7,557 nt of DNA from Paracoccaceae bacterium (GTDB lineage: Bacteria; Pseudomonadota; Alphaproteobacteria; Rhodobacterales; Rhodobacteraceae), in NCBI GenBank assembly GCA_007129775.1, contig SKUV01000160.1, forward strand, positions 1-7,557, in the 5' to 3' direction. Position 1 is the first letter of the stretch; each line of letters begins with the position of its first letter. Position numbers and translations under genes: made by a program. The notes under the pieces are model-generated. The model was given only the letters and a program-made list of their open reading frames with translations. It was not told where the DNA came from and searched no databases. Of the stretch, positions 1-6,463 are shown in pieces.

Positions 1-109
1 CGCGGCCCGGGCTGGTCGCCCGGGCGGAACCTGTGGCAGGCGTGGTGCAGAACAGTTTCCCGGGCTCGTTCGTCGGGACGGGTAGGCGGGAGATTTCTTC
101 AGCAGCCTG
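1..109. other. Non-coding tail downstream of the MORN gene
   Basis: This stretch lies beyond the MORN gene stop codon and holds no gene I can recognise. One plus-strand frame stays open from the window edge to a TAG at 111-113, which overlaps the MORN stop. It has fairly G/C-rich third positions, so it could be the last codons of a convergent gene starting outside the window, but the 36 or so residues match no family I know. The only clear structure is the stem-loop at 5-25, listed separately. Confidence 0.4.
5..25. repeat. Strong GC stem-loop
   Basis: Perfect 8-bp inverted repeat: GCCCGGGC at 5-12 and again at 18-25 (each arm is its own reverse complement), with a 5-base TGGTC loop. It sits about 85 bases beyond the MORN stop. 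No T-run follows on either strand, so it is not a standard intrinsic terminator. It could still stall polymerase or protect a 3' end, or belong to a neighbouring gene outside the window. Confidence 0.5.
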
Positions 110-1582
110 CTAGTCGGAGGTGGCGCCGCTGCCCTGCAGGGCGCCGTCTTCCCACTCGCCTTCGATCACCTGCCCCCCGGCATAGCGCAGCACGCCCTGC
201 CCGTGGCGTCGGCCGTCCAGAAACCCGCCCTCATAAATATCGCCATTGGAATAGCGGGCAACGCCCTCGCCGGTGATCTCGCCCCGCTCCCAGGCGCCTT
301 CGTAGCGGAACCCGTCTGCCATCTCCAGCACGCCATGCCCGTGCCGTTCGCCCCCGGCGAAGCCACCGCGATAGACCGAGCCGTCGGGATATTCGGCCAC
401 GCCCTCGCCATGGCGCTGCCCGGCGACCCAGGTACCTTCGTAGCGATAGCCGTCGGGGAAGGTCATCACGCCCTGTCCGTGCTGCTGGCCGTTGGCGAAA
501 TCGCCCTCATAGACGATGCCGTTGGCATAGCGCGCGATCCCGCGCCCCTCGATCACACCGCCCGCCCATGTGCCCTCGTAGGTGGCGCCATCGGCATAGG
601 TGATGGTGCCGGTGCCATCGGCCACGCCGCCGCGGAAACTGCCGGTATAGTTGGAGCCATCGGCATAGACGGCTGTGCCCTCGCCCTCGATCCGGCCGTC
701 GACCCAACTGCCCTCGTAGACAAAGCCGCCCGCTCCGACGAACCGGCCGAAGCCGTGGCGGGCATCGTTTTCGAAACTGCCCTCGAAGGTTGAGCCGTCG
801 GCATAGACCACCCGGCCTTCGCCCTCGCGCGTGCCATTGACGAAACCGCCGGTATAGACATCGCCGTTGGCCTGCGTCAGGCGGCCCTGCCCGTGCATCT
901 GCCCCGCGCGCCATTCGCCCTCGTATTCGGTGCCGTTGGCCAGAACGATGCGGCCCTCGCCCTCGCGCTCGCCTGCCACGATATCGCCGGTATAGACCGC
1001 GCCGTCGGCGTAGGTGACGGTGGCGTTGCCCTGTTTCACCCCTTCGACCCAATCGCCGTCATAGCGATAGCCGCCGGGGCTTTCCATCACGCCGCTGCCA
1101 TGGTGGCGCCCGTCGAGAAAGCTGCCGCGAAAGGTGACGCCGTTGGCATAGCGCACCGTGCCCTCGCCGGTCATCGCTCCGTCGACCCATTCGCCCTGAT
1201 AGGTGCCACCATCGGCGAAGGTGATCACCCCGCTGCCATGGGGCCGGCCGCGCAGAAAACTGCCCTCGTAGACCGAGCCGTTGGGATATCGGGCCACGCC
1301 CTGTCCCGTGATCTCGCCATCCACCCATTCGCCGGAATATTCGAAACCGTTGGGTAGCCGATAGGTTCCCTGACCGTGCTGGCGGCCATCGCGAAACGTG
1401 CCTTCGTAGATGCCGCCGTTGTCGTATTGGCGGGTCTGGACCTCGCCCTCCTGCGCGCTGACCGCTCCGGCCCCGAAAAGCCCCAGACCCAGCGCCAGTG
1501 TCAGTGCCGCCGCGGCGCCCTGCCTGCCGACGCGCTCTGTGCCGGTGCCGCCTTCGATCCCGCGATGCCTCGTGCCCTGCAT
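110..1582 (-). CDS. Exported MORN-repeat protein, function unknown
   Basis: The protein has 490 residues. Residues 1-43 look like a Sec signal peptide: a basic n-region of about 22 residues (R5, R7, R17, R20), a hydrophobic core rich in Ala, Leu and Gly (23-39), and AVSA before a likely cleavage at A43/Q44. From residue 59 to the end are 18 complete 23-residue MORN units of the form YEGxFxxGxxHGxGxxxxxDG and a partial 19th (473-490). There are no indels, no other domain, and no cysteine in the mature part. MORN arrays are known for membrane, lipid or protein contacts and for elongated beta-hairpin folds; a periplasmic or surface scaffold is inference. The ATG at 1582 is chosen because the signal peptide follows it directly. 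The frame stays open upstream to about 1915, but that part is low-complexity Arg/Gly/Pro sequence. A GGGGGCGGGAC stretch lies just upstream as a weak ribosome site. Divergent from nadE. Confidence 0.9.
   Translation of the reverse strand: MQGTRHRGIEGGTGTERVGRQGAAAALTLALGLGLFGAGAVSAQEGEVQTRQYDNGGIYEGTFRDGRQHGQGTYRLPNGFEYSGEWVDGEITGQGVARYPNGSVYEGSFLRGRPHGSGVITFADGGTYQGEWVDGAMTGEGTVRYANGVTFRGSFLDGRHHGSGVMESPGGYRYDGDWVEGVKQGNATVTYADGAVYTGDIVAGEREGEGRIVLANGTEYEGEWRAGQMHGQGRLTQANGDVYTGGFVNGTREGEGRVVYADGSTFEGSFENDARHGFGRFVGAGGFVYEGSWVDGRIEGEGTAVYADGSNYTGSFRGGVADGTGTITYADGATYEGTWAGGVIEGRGIARYANGIVYEGDFANGQQHGQGVMTFPDGYRYEGTWVAGQRHGEGVAEYPDGSVYRGGFAGGERHGHGVLEMADGFRYEGAWERGEITGEGVARYSNGDIYEGGFLDGRRHGQGVLRYAGGQVIEGEWEDGALQGSGATSD
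113..1408 (-). repeat. Tandem 69-bp MORN-coding repeats (18 units plus a partial)
   Basis: Units 1-18 occupy 167-1408 (1242 bases, exactly 18 x 69), and the partial unit 19 occupies 113-166. Each unit begins at the Y/F/I of YEG-like motifs and keeps Gly at fixed positions. Units alternate between a type with Phe at unit position 5, usually with HG in the loop (consensus SFLDGRxHGxGV), and a type with Trp, usually with TG or EG in the loop (EWVDGxxTGEG). This makes a 46-residue (138-bp) super-repeat. DNA similarity is visible between distant units, for example GTGATCTCGCC on the plus strand in both unit 2 and unit 17. Confidence 0.93.
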
Positions 1583-1907
1583 CCGTCCCGCCCCCGATGT
1601 CACCGATCCGTCCCCTCTGCTGCCCGGGGCGCGCGCGCCTGTGCGCTTGCGCCCCTGTCCGGCGCGACCTGCCCGGACCATCCCGTCCGGTCCCGCGCCG
1701 CAATCGTCCTTGTCACCCGGCCCGTTCAACCGGCCCGGCCACACGGTCCAACCACACGGCCAGTAGACCCGCCCGCGCGCCCTGCCGGCGCCGGCCAAGC
1801 CATTGCTGCGCAACGCTCGCACACCGCGCCGGCCGGAACCGGTCGATCCCTGTCGCGGCGAGCCTAGTGGAGGCCTCGGGGGCTGGCAAGCGTTTCGCCC
1901 CGGGGGT

Positions 1908-1937
1908 TCTTTCACTTGTGCGCAAGTCTGCTATATC
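1908..1937 (+). promoter_or_regulatory. Possible nadE promoter with palindromic element
   Basis: An A/T-rich hexamer CTATAT (1931-1936) stands out in otherwise GC-rich DNA 26 bases before the nadE ATG and could be a -10 box. At standard spacing the -35 region (about 1908-1914) reads TCTTTCA, a poor match to TTGACA. Between them lies the near-palindrome CTTGTGCGCAAG (1915-1926), where an activator or repressor could bind. This is inference from position and composition only. Confidence 0.33.
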
Positions 1938-1951
1938 GCAGCCCACGCAGC

Positions 1952-1956
1952 AGGGG
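1952..1956 (+). promoter_or_regulatory. nadE ribosome binding site
   Basis: AGGGG ends 6 bases before the ATG at 1963 and abuts the alternative in-frame ATG at 1957. A ribosome needs several bases of spacing, so this site favours 1963 (MARRF...) over 1957 (MPMARRF...). Confidence 0.7.
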
Positions 1957-1962
1957 ATGCCC

Positions 1963-3621
1963 ATGGCCCGCCGTTTCCGCCTGACACTGGCGCAACTCAA
2001 CCCGACCGTGGGCGCGCTCGGCGCCAATGCCGAACGCGCGCGGGCGGTCTGGGCGGAGTCCCGCGCGGCCGGGGCCCAGATGATCGCCCTGCCCGAGATG
2101 TTCCTGACGGGCTATCAGACGCAGGATCTGGTGATGAAACCCGCCTTCGCCGCCGATGCCGCCCGGCATCTGGAGGCGCTGGCCCGCGACTGCGCCGATG
2201 GCCCCGCACTGGCGATCGGCGCGCCGTTGCGCGAGGGCGGGCGGCTCTTCAATGCGTGGTTCGTGCTGCAGGGCGGCGCGATCTCGGCCATCGTGCGCAA
2301 GCATCACCTGCCCAACGAAAGCGTTTTCGACGAACGCCGGCTTTATGCCTCGGGCGATATCAGCGGCCCCTACCGGACGGGCGGGCTGCGCATCGGCACG
2401 CCGATCTGCGAGGATGCGTGGTTTGCCGATGTGGCCGAGGCGCAACAGGAAAGCGGCGCCGAGATGTTGCTGGTGCCCAACGGCTCGCCCTATGCGCGGG
2501 GCCGGCTGGATGACCGGATCAGCCATATGGTCGCCCGGGTGGTCGAGACGGGGCTGCCGCTTGTCTATCTCAACATGGTGGGCGGGCAGGACGATCAGGT
2601 GTTCGACGGGGCGAGCTTCGTTCTCAACCCTGGGGGGGAGGTGGCGCTGATGCTGCCCCCCTTTGACGAGGCGCTGGCCCATGTGGATTTCACCGAAACG
2701 GCCCAAGGCTGGCGGGCCGCGGCGGGCCCGCGCGCGCCCCAGCCCGACGCGTGGGAGCAGGATTACCGCGCCATGGTCGAGGCCACGCGGGATTATCTGG
2801 GCAAGTCGGGCTTCTCGCGCGCGGTGCTGGGGCTTTCGGGGGGCATCGATTCGGCGCTGGTGGCGGCGATTGCCGCCGATGCGCTGGGCCCCGGGAATGT
2901 GCATTGCGTCATGCTGCCCTCGCGCTTTACCGCGCCGGACTCGCTGGAGGATGCGGCCGGGGTGGCCCGAGCCCTCGGCACGCGGCTCGACACGATCCCG
3001 ATCACCGGGCCGCAGGATGCGATGACCGAGGCGCTGGCGCCGCTCTTTGCGGGCCTCGCCCCCGATGTGACCGAGGAAAACCTGCAATCGCGCATCCGCG
3101 GCACGCTGCTGATGGCGCTGTCGAACAAGTTCGGCGCGATGCTGCTGACCACCGGCAACAAATCGGAGGTCGCCGTGGGCTATGCCACGATCTATGGCGA
3201 CATGAACGGCGGCTACAACCCGATCAAGGATCTCTACAAGACCCGGGTGTTCGAAACCTGCCGCTGGCGCAATTCCCATCACCGGGGCTGGATGAAGGGG
3301 CCGGCGGGCGAGGTCATCTCGCCCCGGGTGATCGACAAGCCGCCCACGGCCGAATTGCGCGCCGATCAGCGCGACGAGGACAGCCTGCCGCCTTATCCGG
3401 TGCTGGATGCGATCCTAGACGGGCTGGTGGACCGCGACGCAAGCGTGGCCGATCTGGTGGCCGAAGGGCAGGACCGCGAGACCGTGCTGAAGGTGCAGGC
3501 GCTGCTTTACGGCGCGGAATGGAAAAGGTTCCAGTCGGCGCCGGGGGCGCGGCTGACGAAGCGGGCCTTCTGGCTCGACCGGCGCTATCCGATGGTGAAC
3601 CGCTGGCGCGACGAGGGCTAG
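1963..3621 (+). CDS. nadE: Glutamine-dependent NAD+ synthetase
   Basis: This cytoplasmic enzyme makes NAD+ from deamido-NAD+ (nicotinate adenine dinucleotide) with ATP, taking ammonia from glutamine; it is the last step of NAD+ synthesis. The product is 552 residues, the usual length of the two-domain form. Residues 1 to about 260 are a nitrilase-fold glutaminase with its Glu-Lys-Cys triad visible: E45 in LPEMFLTGY, K113 in RKHHLPN and C149 in TPICEDAW. Residues from about 265 form the synthetase domain, with the ATP pyrophosphatase P-loop LSGGIDSA (291-298), ENLQSRIRG (372-380), TTGNKSEVAVGY (396-407), YGDMNGGY (411-418) and the C-terminal DEDSLPPY (471-478). No key residue is missing. It is the only plus-strand gene, divergent from the MORN gene and convergent with the oxidase gene 6 bases away. 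The start is set by AGGGG at 1952-1956. Confidence 0.97.
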   Translation: MARRFRLTLAQLNPTVGALGANAERARAVWAESRAAGAQMIALPEMFLTGYQTQDLVMKPAFAADAARHLEALARDCADGPALAIGAPLREGGRLFNAWFVLQGGAISAIVRKHHLPNESVFDERRLYASGDISGPYRTGGLRIGTPICEDAWFADVAEAQQESGAEMLLVPNGSPYARGRLDDRISHMVARVVETGLPLVYLNMVGGQDDQVFDGASFVLNPGGEVALMLPPFDEALAHVDFTETAQGWRAAAGPRAPQPDAWEQDYRAMVEATRDYLGKSGFSRAVLGLSGGIDSALVAAIAADALGPGNVHCVMLPSRFTAPDSLEDAAGVARALGTRLDTIPITGPQDAMTEALAPLFAGLAPDVTEENLQSRIRGTLLMALSNKFGAMLLTTGNKSEVAVGYATIYGDMNGGYNPIKDLYKTRVFETCRWRNSHHRGWMKGPAGEVISPRVIDKPPTAELRADQRDEDSLPPYPVLDAILDGLVDRDASVADLVAEGQDRETVLKVQALLYGAEWKRFQSAPGARLTKRAFWLDRRYPMVNRWRDEG

Positions 3622-3627
3622 TGCGGC

Positions 3628-4788
3628 TCAGACATCGGGCGGGGGCGTCTGCAAGCCAAGCCGCCGGCCGGCCTCGGCCACGCGGTTGATGGCCATCTGC
3701 ACCATGTTCGCAGCCAGATCCTCGCGCAGGATATGGAGCAGATGGTCCGGCCCTGCGGCGCCGAGCGCGCCGAGCGCGTAATGCCAGCCCCGGCCCAGCA
3801 TCACGAAATCGGCGCCCAGCGCGCAGGCGCGCAGGATGTCGAGCCCGCTTTCCACGCCGCCGTCGAAGATCACCGGATATTCCGGCCCCACTGCCGCGCG
3901 CACCGCCGGCAGCACGTCGATACTGGCGGGCGAGCCTTCGAACTGGCGCCCGCCGTGGTTGGACACCCAGACCGCCGCCACGCCTTCGGCCCGGGCCCGG
4001 GCGGCATCCTGCGCCCGCAGCACGCCCTTGAGCACCACCGGCCCGTCCCATTCCGCCAGCGTCTCGGCCAGATAGGCCCAGTCGGGCGCCGCGCGCAGCT
4101 GATAGCCCACATGGCCGGTCGATCCGGTCGGCCCCGAGGCCTGCGCATAGCTTTCCATCAGCTTCAGCCGCGGCATGCCCGCCCGCGCCATGCCCAGCGC
4201 CCATGCCGGGCGCTGCGCCACCTGTGCCAGCATCCGCGCCGTTACCCGGGGCGGGATCGTCAGTTGCGCGCGCAACTGCCGCTCGCGCCGGCTGGGGCCG
4301 GGGACATCGGCCGTGAAGATCAGCGTGTGAAAGCCCGCATCTCGGGCGCGGCGCAGGATATCGCGGCGGATGCCCGGATCCTTGGGCGGGTATAGCTGAA
4401 ACCAGCCCATGTCACCGGCGAGGCCGCCCACGTCCTCGGGCGCGGCGGCGGCCACGGTGGACAGGCAATAGGGCAGGCGCTGCGCCGCGCAGAACCGCGC
4501 CAGAATCGCCTCCGCCCCCGGCCACATCAGCCCCGACATGCCCACCGGCCCGACGCCGAAGGGCACCGACACCTCGCGTCCCAGCAACGTCTGGCCCAGA
4601 TCGGGCGCCACCGCGCCTTCGAGGATCGCCGGGCTCAGAAGCACCCGGTCCAGCCCCGCGCGGTTGCGCGGCACCACCGCCTCGGTGCCGGTGGCGCTGA
4701 CAAGGTATTCCCAGACGAAATCCGGCATCCGCGAACGGGCGCGGGCCTTCAGGTCGGACAGGGCGGGATAGCGCAGATCGAGGCTCAT
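3628..4788 (-). CDS. FMN-dependent alpha-hydroxy acid oxidase/dehydrogenase
   Basis: This 386-residue protein belongs to the glycolate oxidase/L-lactate dehydrogenase family, which oxidises L-2-hydroxy acids to 2-oxo acids with FMN in a TIM barrel. Set against spinach glycolate oxidase, the catalytic residues are present: Y28 (Y24), Y133 in WFQLYPP (Y129), D161 in FTADVP (D157), R168 in SRRER (R164), K254 in VLKGV (K230), H278 and R281 in SNHGGRQ (H254, R257), D309 (D285) and R333 (R309). The oddity is FDGGVESG (308-315), where the family usually has DGGVRxG: E313 replaces the conserved Arg. There is no signal peptide and no strong membrane segment. The substrate cannot be told; lactate, glycolate, mandelate or another hydroxy acid are all possible, so no symbol is given. 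The start is the first ATG of the frame, with a weak ribosome site. It lies downstream of yejF on the same strand and may be co-transcribed. Confidence 0.93.
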   Translation of the reverse strand: MSLDLRYPALSDLKARARSRMPDFVWEYLVSATGTEAVVPRNRAGLDRVLLSPAILEGAVAPDLGQTLLGREVSVPFGVGPVGMSGLMWPGAEAILARFCAAQRLPYCLSTVAAAAPEDVGGLAGDMGWFQLYPPKDPGIRRDILRRARDAGFHTLIFTADVPGPSRRERQLRAQLTIPPRVTARMLAQVAQRPAWALGMARAGMPRLKLMESYAQASGPTGSTGHVGYQLRAAPDWAYLAETLAEWDGPVVLKGVLRAQDAARARAEGVAAVWVSNHGGRQFEGSPASIDVLPAVRAAVGPEYPVIFDGGVESGLDILRACALGADFVMLGRGWHYALGALGAAGPDHLLHILREDLAANMVQMAINRVAEAGRRLGLQTPPPDV

Positions 4789-4861
4789 GCCGGCGATATG
4801 GCATGCCGCTGCGGGGCTGGCAATCGGCGCGGCACCGGGCTTGCCCGCCGCGGCCGGGCCG
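4789..4861 (-). other. yejF-oxidase gap with GC stem-loop
   Basis: This 73-base gap separates the yejF stop from the oxidase ATG. It contains a perfect 6-bp inverted repeat, CGCGGC at 4828-4833 and GCCGCG at 4847-4852, whose 13-base loop includes a second short hairpin (CGGG-CTTG-CCCG, 4836-4847). No T-run follows on the minus strand, so it is not a canonical terminator. It may reduce read-through into the oxidase gene or stabilise the yejF 3' end. I see no convincing promoter in the gap. Confidence 0.4.
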
Positions 4862-6463
4862 TCAGGCGACCCGTGCCTTGAGATCGAAGGCCGCCGCCAT
4901 CAGCGCGCGGGTATACTCCGATTGCGGATTCTCGAATATCTCGCGCACATCGCCGGCCTCGACCACATCGCCCTGTTTCATCACCATGACCTTGTGCGCC
5001 AGCGCGCGCACGACCCGCAGATCGTGGCTGATGAACAGATAGCCGAGGCGGTATTTCTGCTGCAACTGACGCAGAAGCTCCACGATCTGGACCTGAACCG
5101 TCATGTCCAGCGCCGAGGTCGGCTCGTCCAGCACCAGCAGACGCGGGCGCAGGATCATCGCCCGCGCGATGGCGATACGCTGGCGCTGCCCGCCCGAGAA
5201 TTCATGCGGATAGCGCGACATCATCGACGGGTCGAGGCCCACCTCGCGCAGGATCGTGGCGACCTTGTTGCGCGCATCCTCGGTATAGGCGCCTTCGTGG
5301 ACCCACAGCCCCTCGGCCACGATCTGCTCGATCGTCATGCGCGGCGACAGGCTGCCGAACGGGTCCTGAAAGACGATCTGCATGTCACGGCGCAGCGGTT
5401 GCAGTGCCTTGGTCTTCCAGCCCTGAATATCGGTGCCGCGAAACACCACCGGCCCCTGCGATGACACCAGCCGCATCAGCGCCAGCGCCAGCGTGGTCTT
5501 GCCCGAGCCGCTTTCGCCCACGATGCCCAGCGTTTCGCCCTCGCGCACGGTCAGGGTGGCGGCGTTGACGGCCTTCACATGACCCACGGTGCGGCGCAGA
5601 AGCCCGCGCGTGATCGGAAACCAGACCCGCAGGTCGCGCGTGCCGAGGATGGTTGCCGCGTTCGAGGGCACGGGCGCCGGCCCGCCCGTGGACTCGGCCG
5701 CCAGAAGCTTGCGCGTATAGGGGTGTTGGGGGCTGTCGAAGATGGTGGCGGTGGGGCCCTGCTCCACGATCTTGCCGTTCTGCATCACGCAGACACGGTC
5801 GGCAAAGCGGCGCACGATGCCCAGATCATGGGTGATGAACAAGAGGCTCATCCCCTCGGCGCGTTTCAGATCGGCCAGCAATTCCAGAATCTGCGCCTGA
5901 ATCGTGACATCGAGCGCCGTCGTCGGCTCATCCGCGATCAGCAGTTCGGGGCCGTTGGCCAGCGCCATGGCGATCATCACGCGCTGGCGCTGGCCACCCG
6001 ACAACTGGTGCGGATAGGCGCCAAGCCGGCTTTCGGCCTCGCGGATACCGACCTTTTCCAGCAGTTCCACGATCCGCCGCCGCGCCCGTTCCCCGGTCAG
6101 CCCCTGATGCAGCAGAAGGCTTTCGGCGATCTGCTTTTCCAGCGTGTGCAGAGGGTTGAGCGAGGTCATCGGCTCCTGAAAGATAAAGCTGATGTCGTTG
6201 CCGCGCACCTGCCGCAGCGCCTTTTCGGAGGCGCCCACCATCTCGGTCCCCTGATACCGGACCGATCCCGACACTTCCGCCGCCTCGGGCAGCAGCGACA
6301 CGGTCGACAGCGCCGTAACCGACTTGCCCGAGCCGGATTCGCCCACGATCGCCACGGTTTCGCCCTTGCCCACGGTAAAGGACACGCCCCGCACCGCGCG
6401 CGTCTCGCCCCCCTCCTGCCGGAAGGTGACCGACAGGTTCTCGACCTCCAGCACCGTGCTCAT
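4862..6463 (-). CDS. yejF: Peptide ABC importer, double ATP-binding protein
   Basis: This 533-residue protein carries two fused ABC ATPase domains and powers a YejABEF-type importer at the cytoplasmic face. The family takes up peptides and peptide-like compounds (microcin C in E. coli), and in Brucella it contributes to resistance to antimicrobial peptides. Domain 1 has Walker A GESGSGKS (41-48), Q96, signature LSGGQ (154-158), Walker B LLIADEP (174-180, E179) and switch H212. Domain 2 has GESGSGKT (316-323), Q366, FSGGQ (422-426), LLVLDEP (442-448, E447) and H480. Each domain ends in the extension typical of oligopeptide ABC ATPases: HPYTRKLL (247-254), and a diverged SEYTRALM (515-522). Both sites look active. 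Its ATG overlaps the yejE stop as ATGA (6460-6463). The same frame runs open upstream to about 7318, but that stretch lies over yejE and is not coding. Confidence 0.96.
   Translation of the reverse strand: MSTVLEVENLSVTFRQEGGETRAVRGVSFTVGKGETVAIVGESGSGKSVTALSTVSLLPEAAEVSGSVRYQGTEMVGASEKALRQVRGNDISFIFQEPMTSLNPLHTLEKQIAESLLLHQGLTGERARRRIVELLEKVGIREAESRLGAYPHQLSGGQRQRVMIAMALANGPELLIADEPTTALDVTIQAQILELLADLKRAEGMSLLFITHDLGIVRRFADRVCVMQNGKIVEQGPTATIFDSPQHPYTRKLLAAESTGGPAPVPSNAATILGTRDLRVWFPITRGLLRRTVGHVKAVNAATLTVREGETLGIVGESGSGKTTLALALMRLVSSQGPVVFRGTDIQGWKTKALQPLRRDMQIVFQDPFGSLSPRMTIEQIVAEGLWVHEGAYTEDARNKVATILREVGLDPSMMSRYPHEFSGGQRQRIAIARAMILRPRLLVLDEPTSALDMTVQVQIVELLRQLQQKYRLGYLFISHDLRVVRALAHKVMVMKQGDVVEAGDVREIFENPQSEYTRALMAAAFDLKARVA
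6460..6463 (-). other. ATGA stop/start overlap of yejE and yejF
   Basis: On the minus strand the four bases read ATGA: the ATG starts yejF and the TGA ends yejE. Such overlaps normally couple translation and keep subunits in proportion. No strong Shine-Dalgarno lies just upstream (CCGAGAAAGACCTTTCG), which fits dependence on ribosomes finishing yejE. Confidence 0.9.

Larger units (their letters stand above)
1583..1962. other. Divergent MORN/nadE intergenic region
   Basis: This 380-base region is very C-rich on the plus strand and separates two divergently transcribed genes. Both genes' frames run open through much of it, which in such GC-rich DNA says little. Near the nadE end, base composition shifts to A/T (CTTTCACTTGTG, CTATATCG), consistent with a promoter there. 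For the MORN gene the best -35-like hexamer on the minus strand is TTGAAC (1724-1729), but no acceptable -10 lies 16-18 bases downstream. A duplicated CCACACGG occurs at 1739-1746 and 1752-1759. I see no RNA gene or small ORF with a credible ribosome site. Confidence 0.5.

Noticed and set aside
92..113. TTTCTTCAGCAGCCTGC next to the MORN stop, which vaguely recalls sequence at insertion element ends
   Set aside because: Too short, no inverted partner or transposase in the window, and I cannot tie it to a named element.
113..1408. CRISPR-like or satellite array suggested by regular 69-base periodicity
   Set aside because: The periodicity is in the protein (23-residue MORN units), copies are diverged, and there are no distinct spacers.
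1701..1729. Minus-strand promoter for the MORN gene built on TTGAAC
   Set aside because: Hexamers 16-18 bases downstream (CGATTG, GATTGC) match a -10 box too poorly.
203..1867. Long plus-strand open frames opposite the MORN gene (203-793, 893-1357, 1376-1867)
   Set aside because: They are the antisense of in-phase 69-base repeats, so the absence of stops repeats with the array. Their products are low-complexity Ala/Gly/Val strings without ribosome sites, while the minus strand gives clear MORN units.
1583..1915. N-terminal extension of the MORN protein to an ATG at 1915
   Set aside because: The extra 111 residues are Arg/Gly/Pro-rich without domain features, and would bury the signal peptide that directly follows the ATG at 1582.
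1498..1962. N-terminal extension of NadE to an ATG at 1498
   Set aside because: It would run into the MORN coding region, reads as Arg/Pro-rich noise, and ignores the well-placed AGGGG before 1963; the 552-residue form matches the family length.
1912..3282. A 456-residue minus-strand open frame opposite nadE
   Set aside because: It lies antisense to a gene with every NadE motif; its His/Arg/Gly-rich product looks like a GC-rich shadow.
4828..4852. Intrinsic terminator after yejF
   Set aside because: The stem is real but no T-run follows on the minus strand, so a canonical terminator cannot be claimed.
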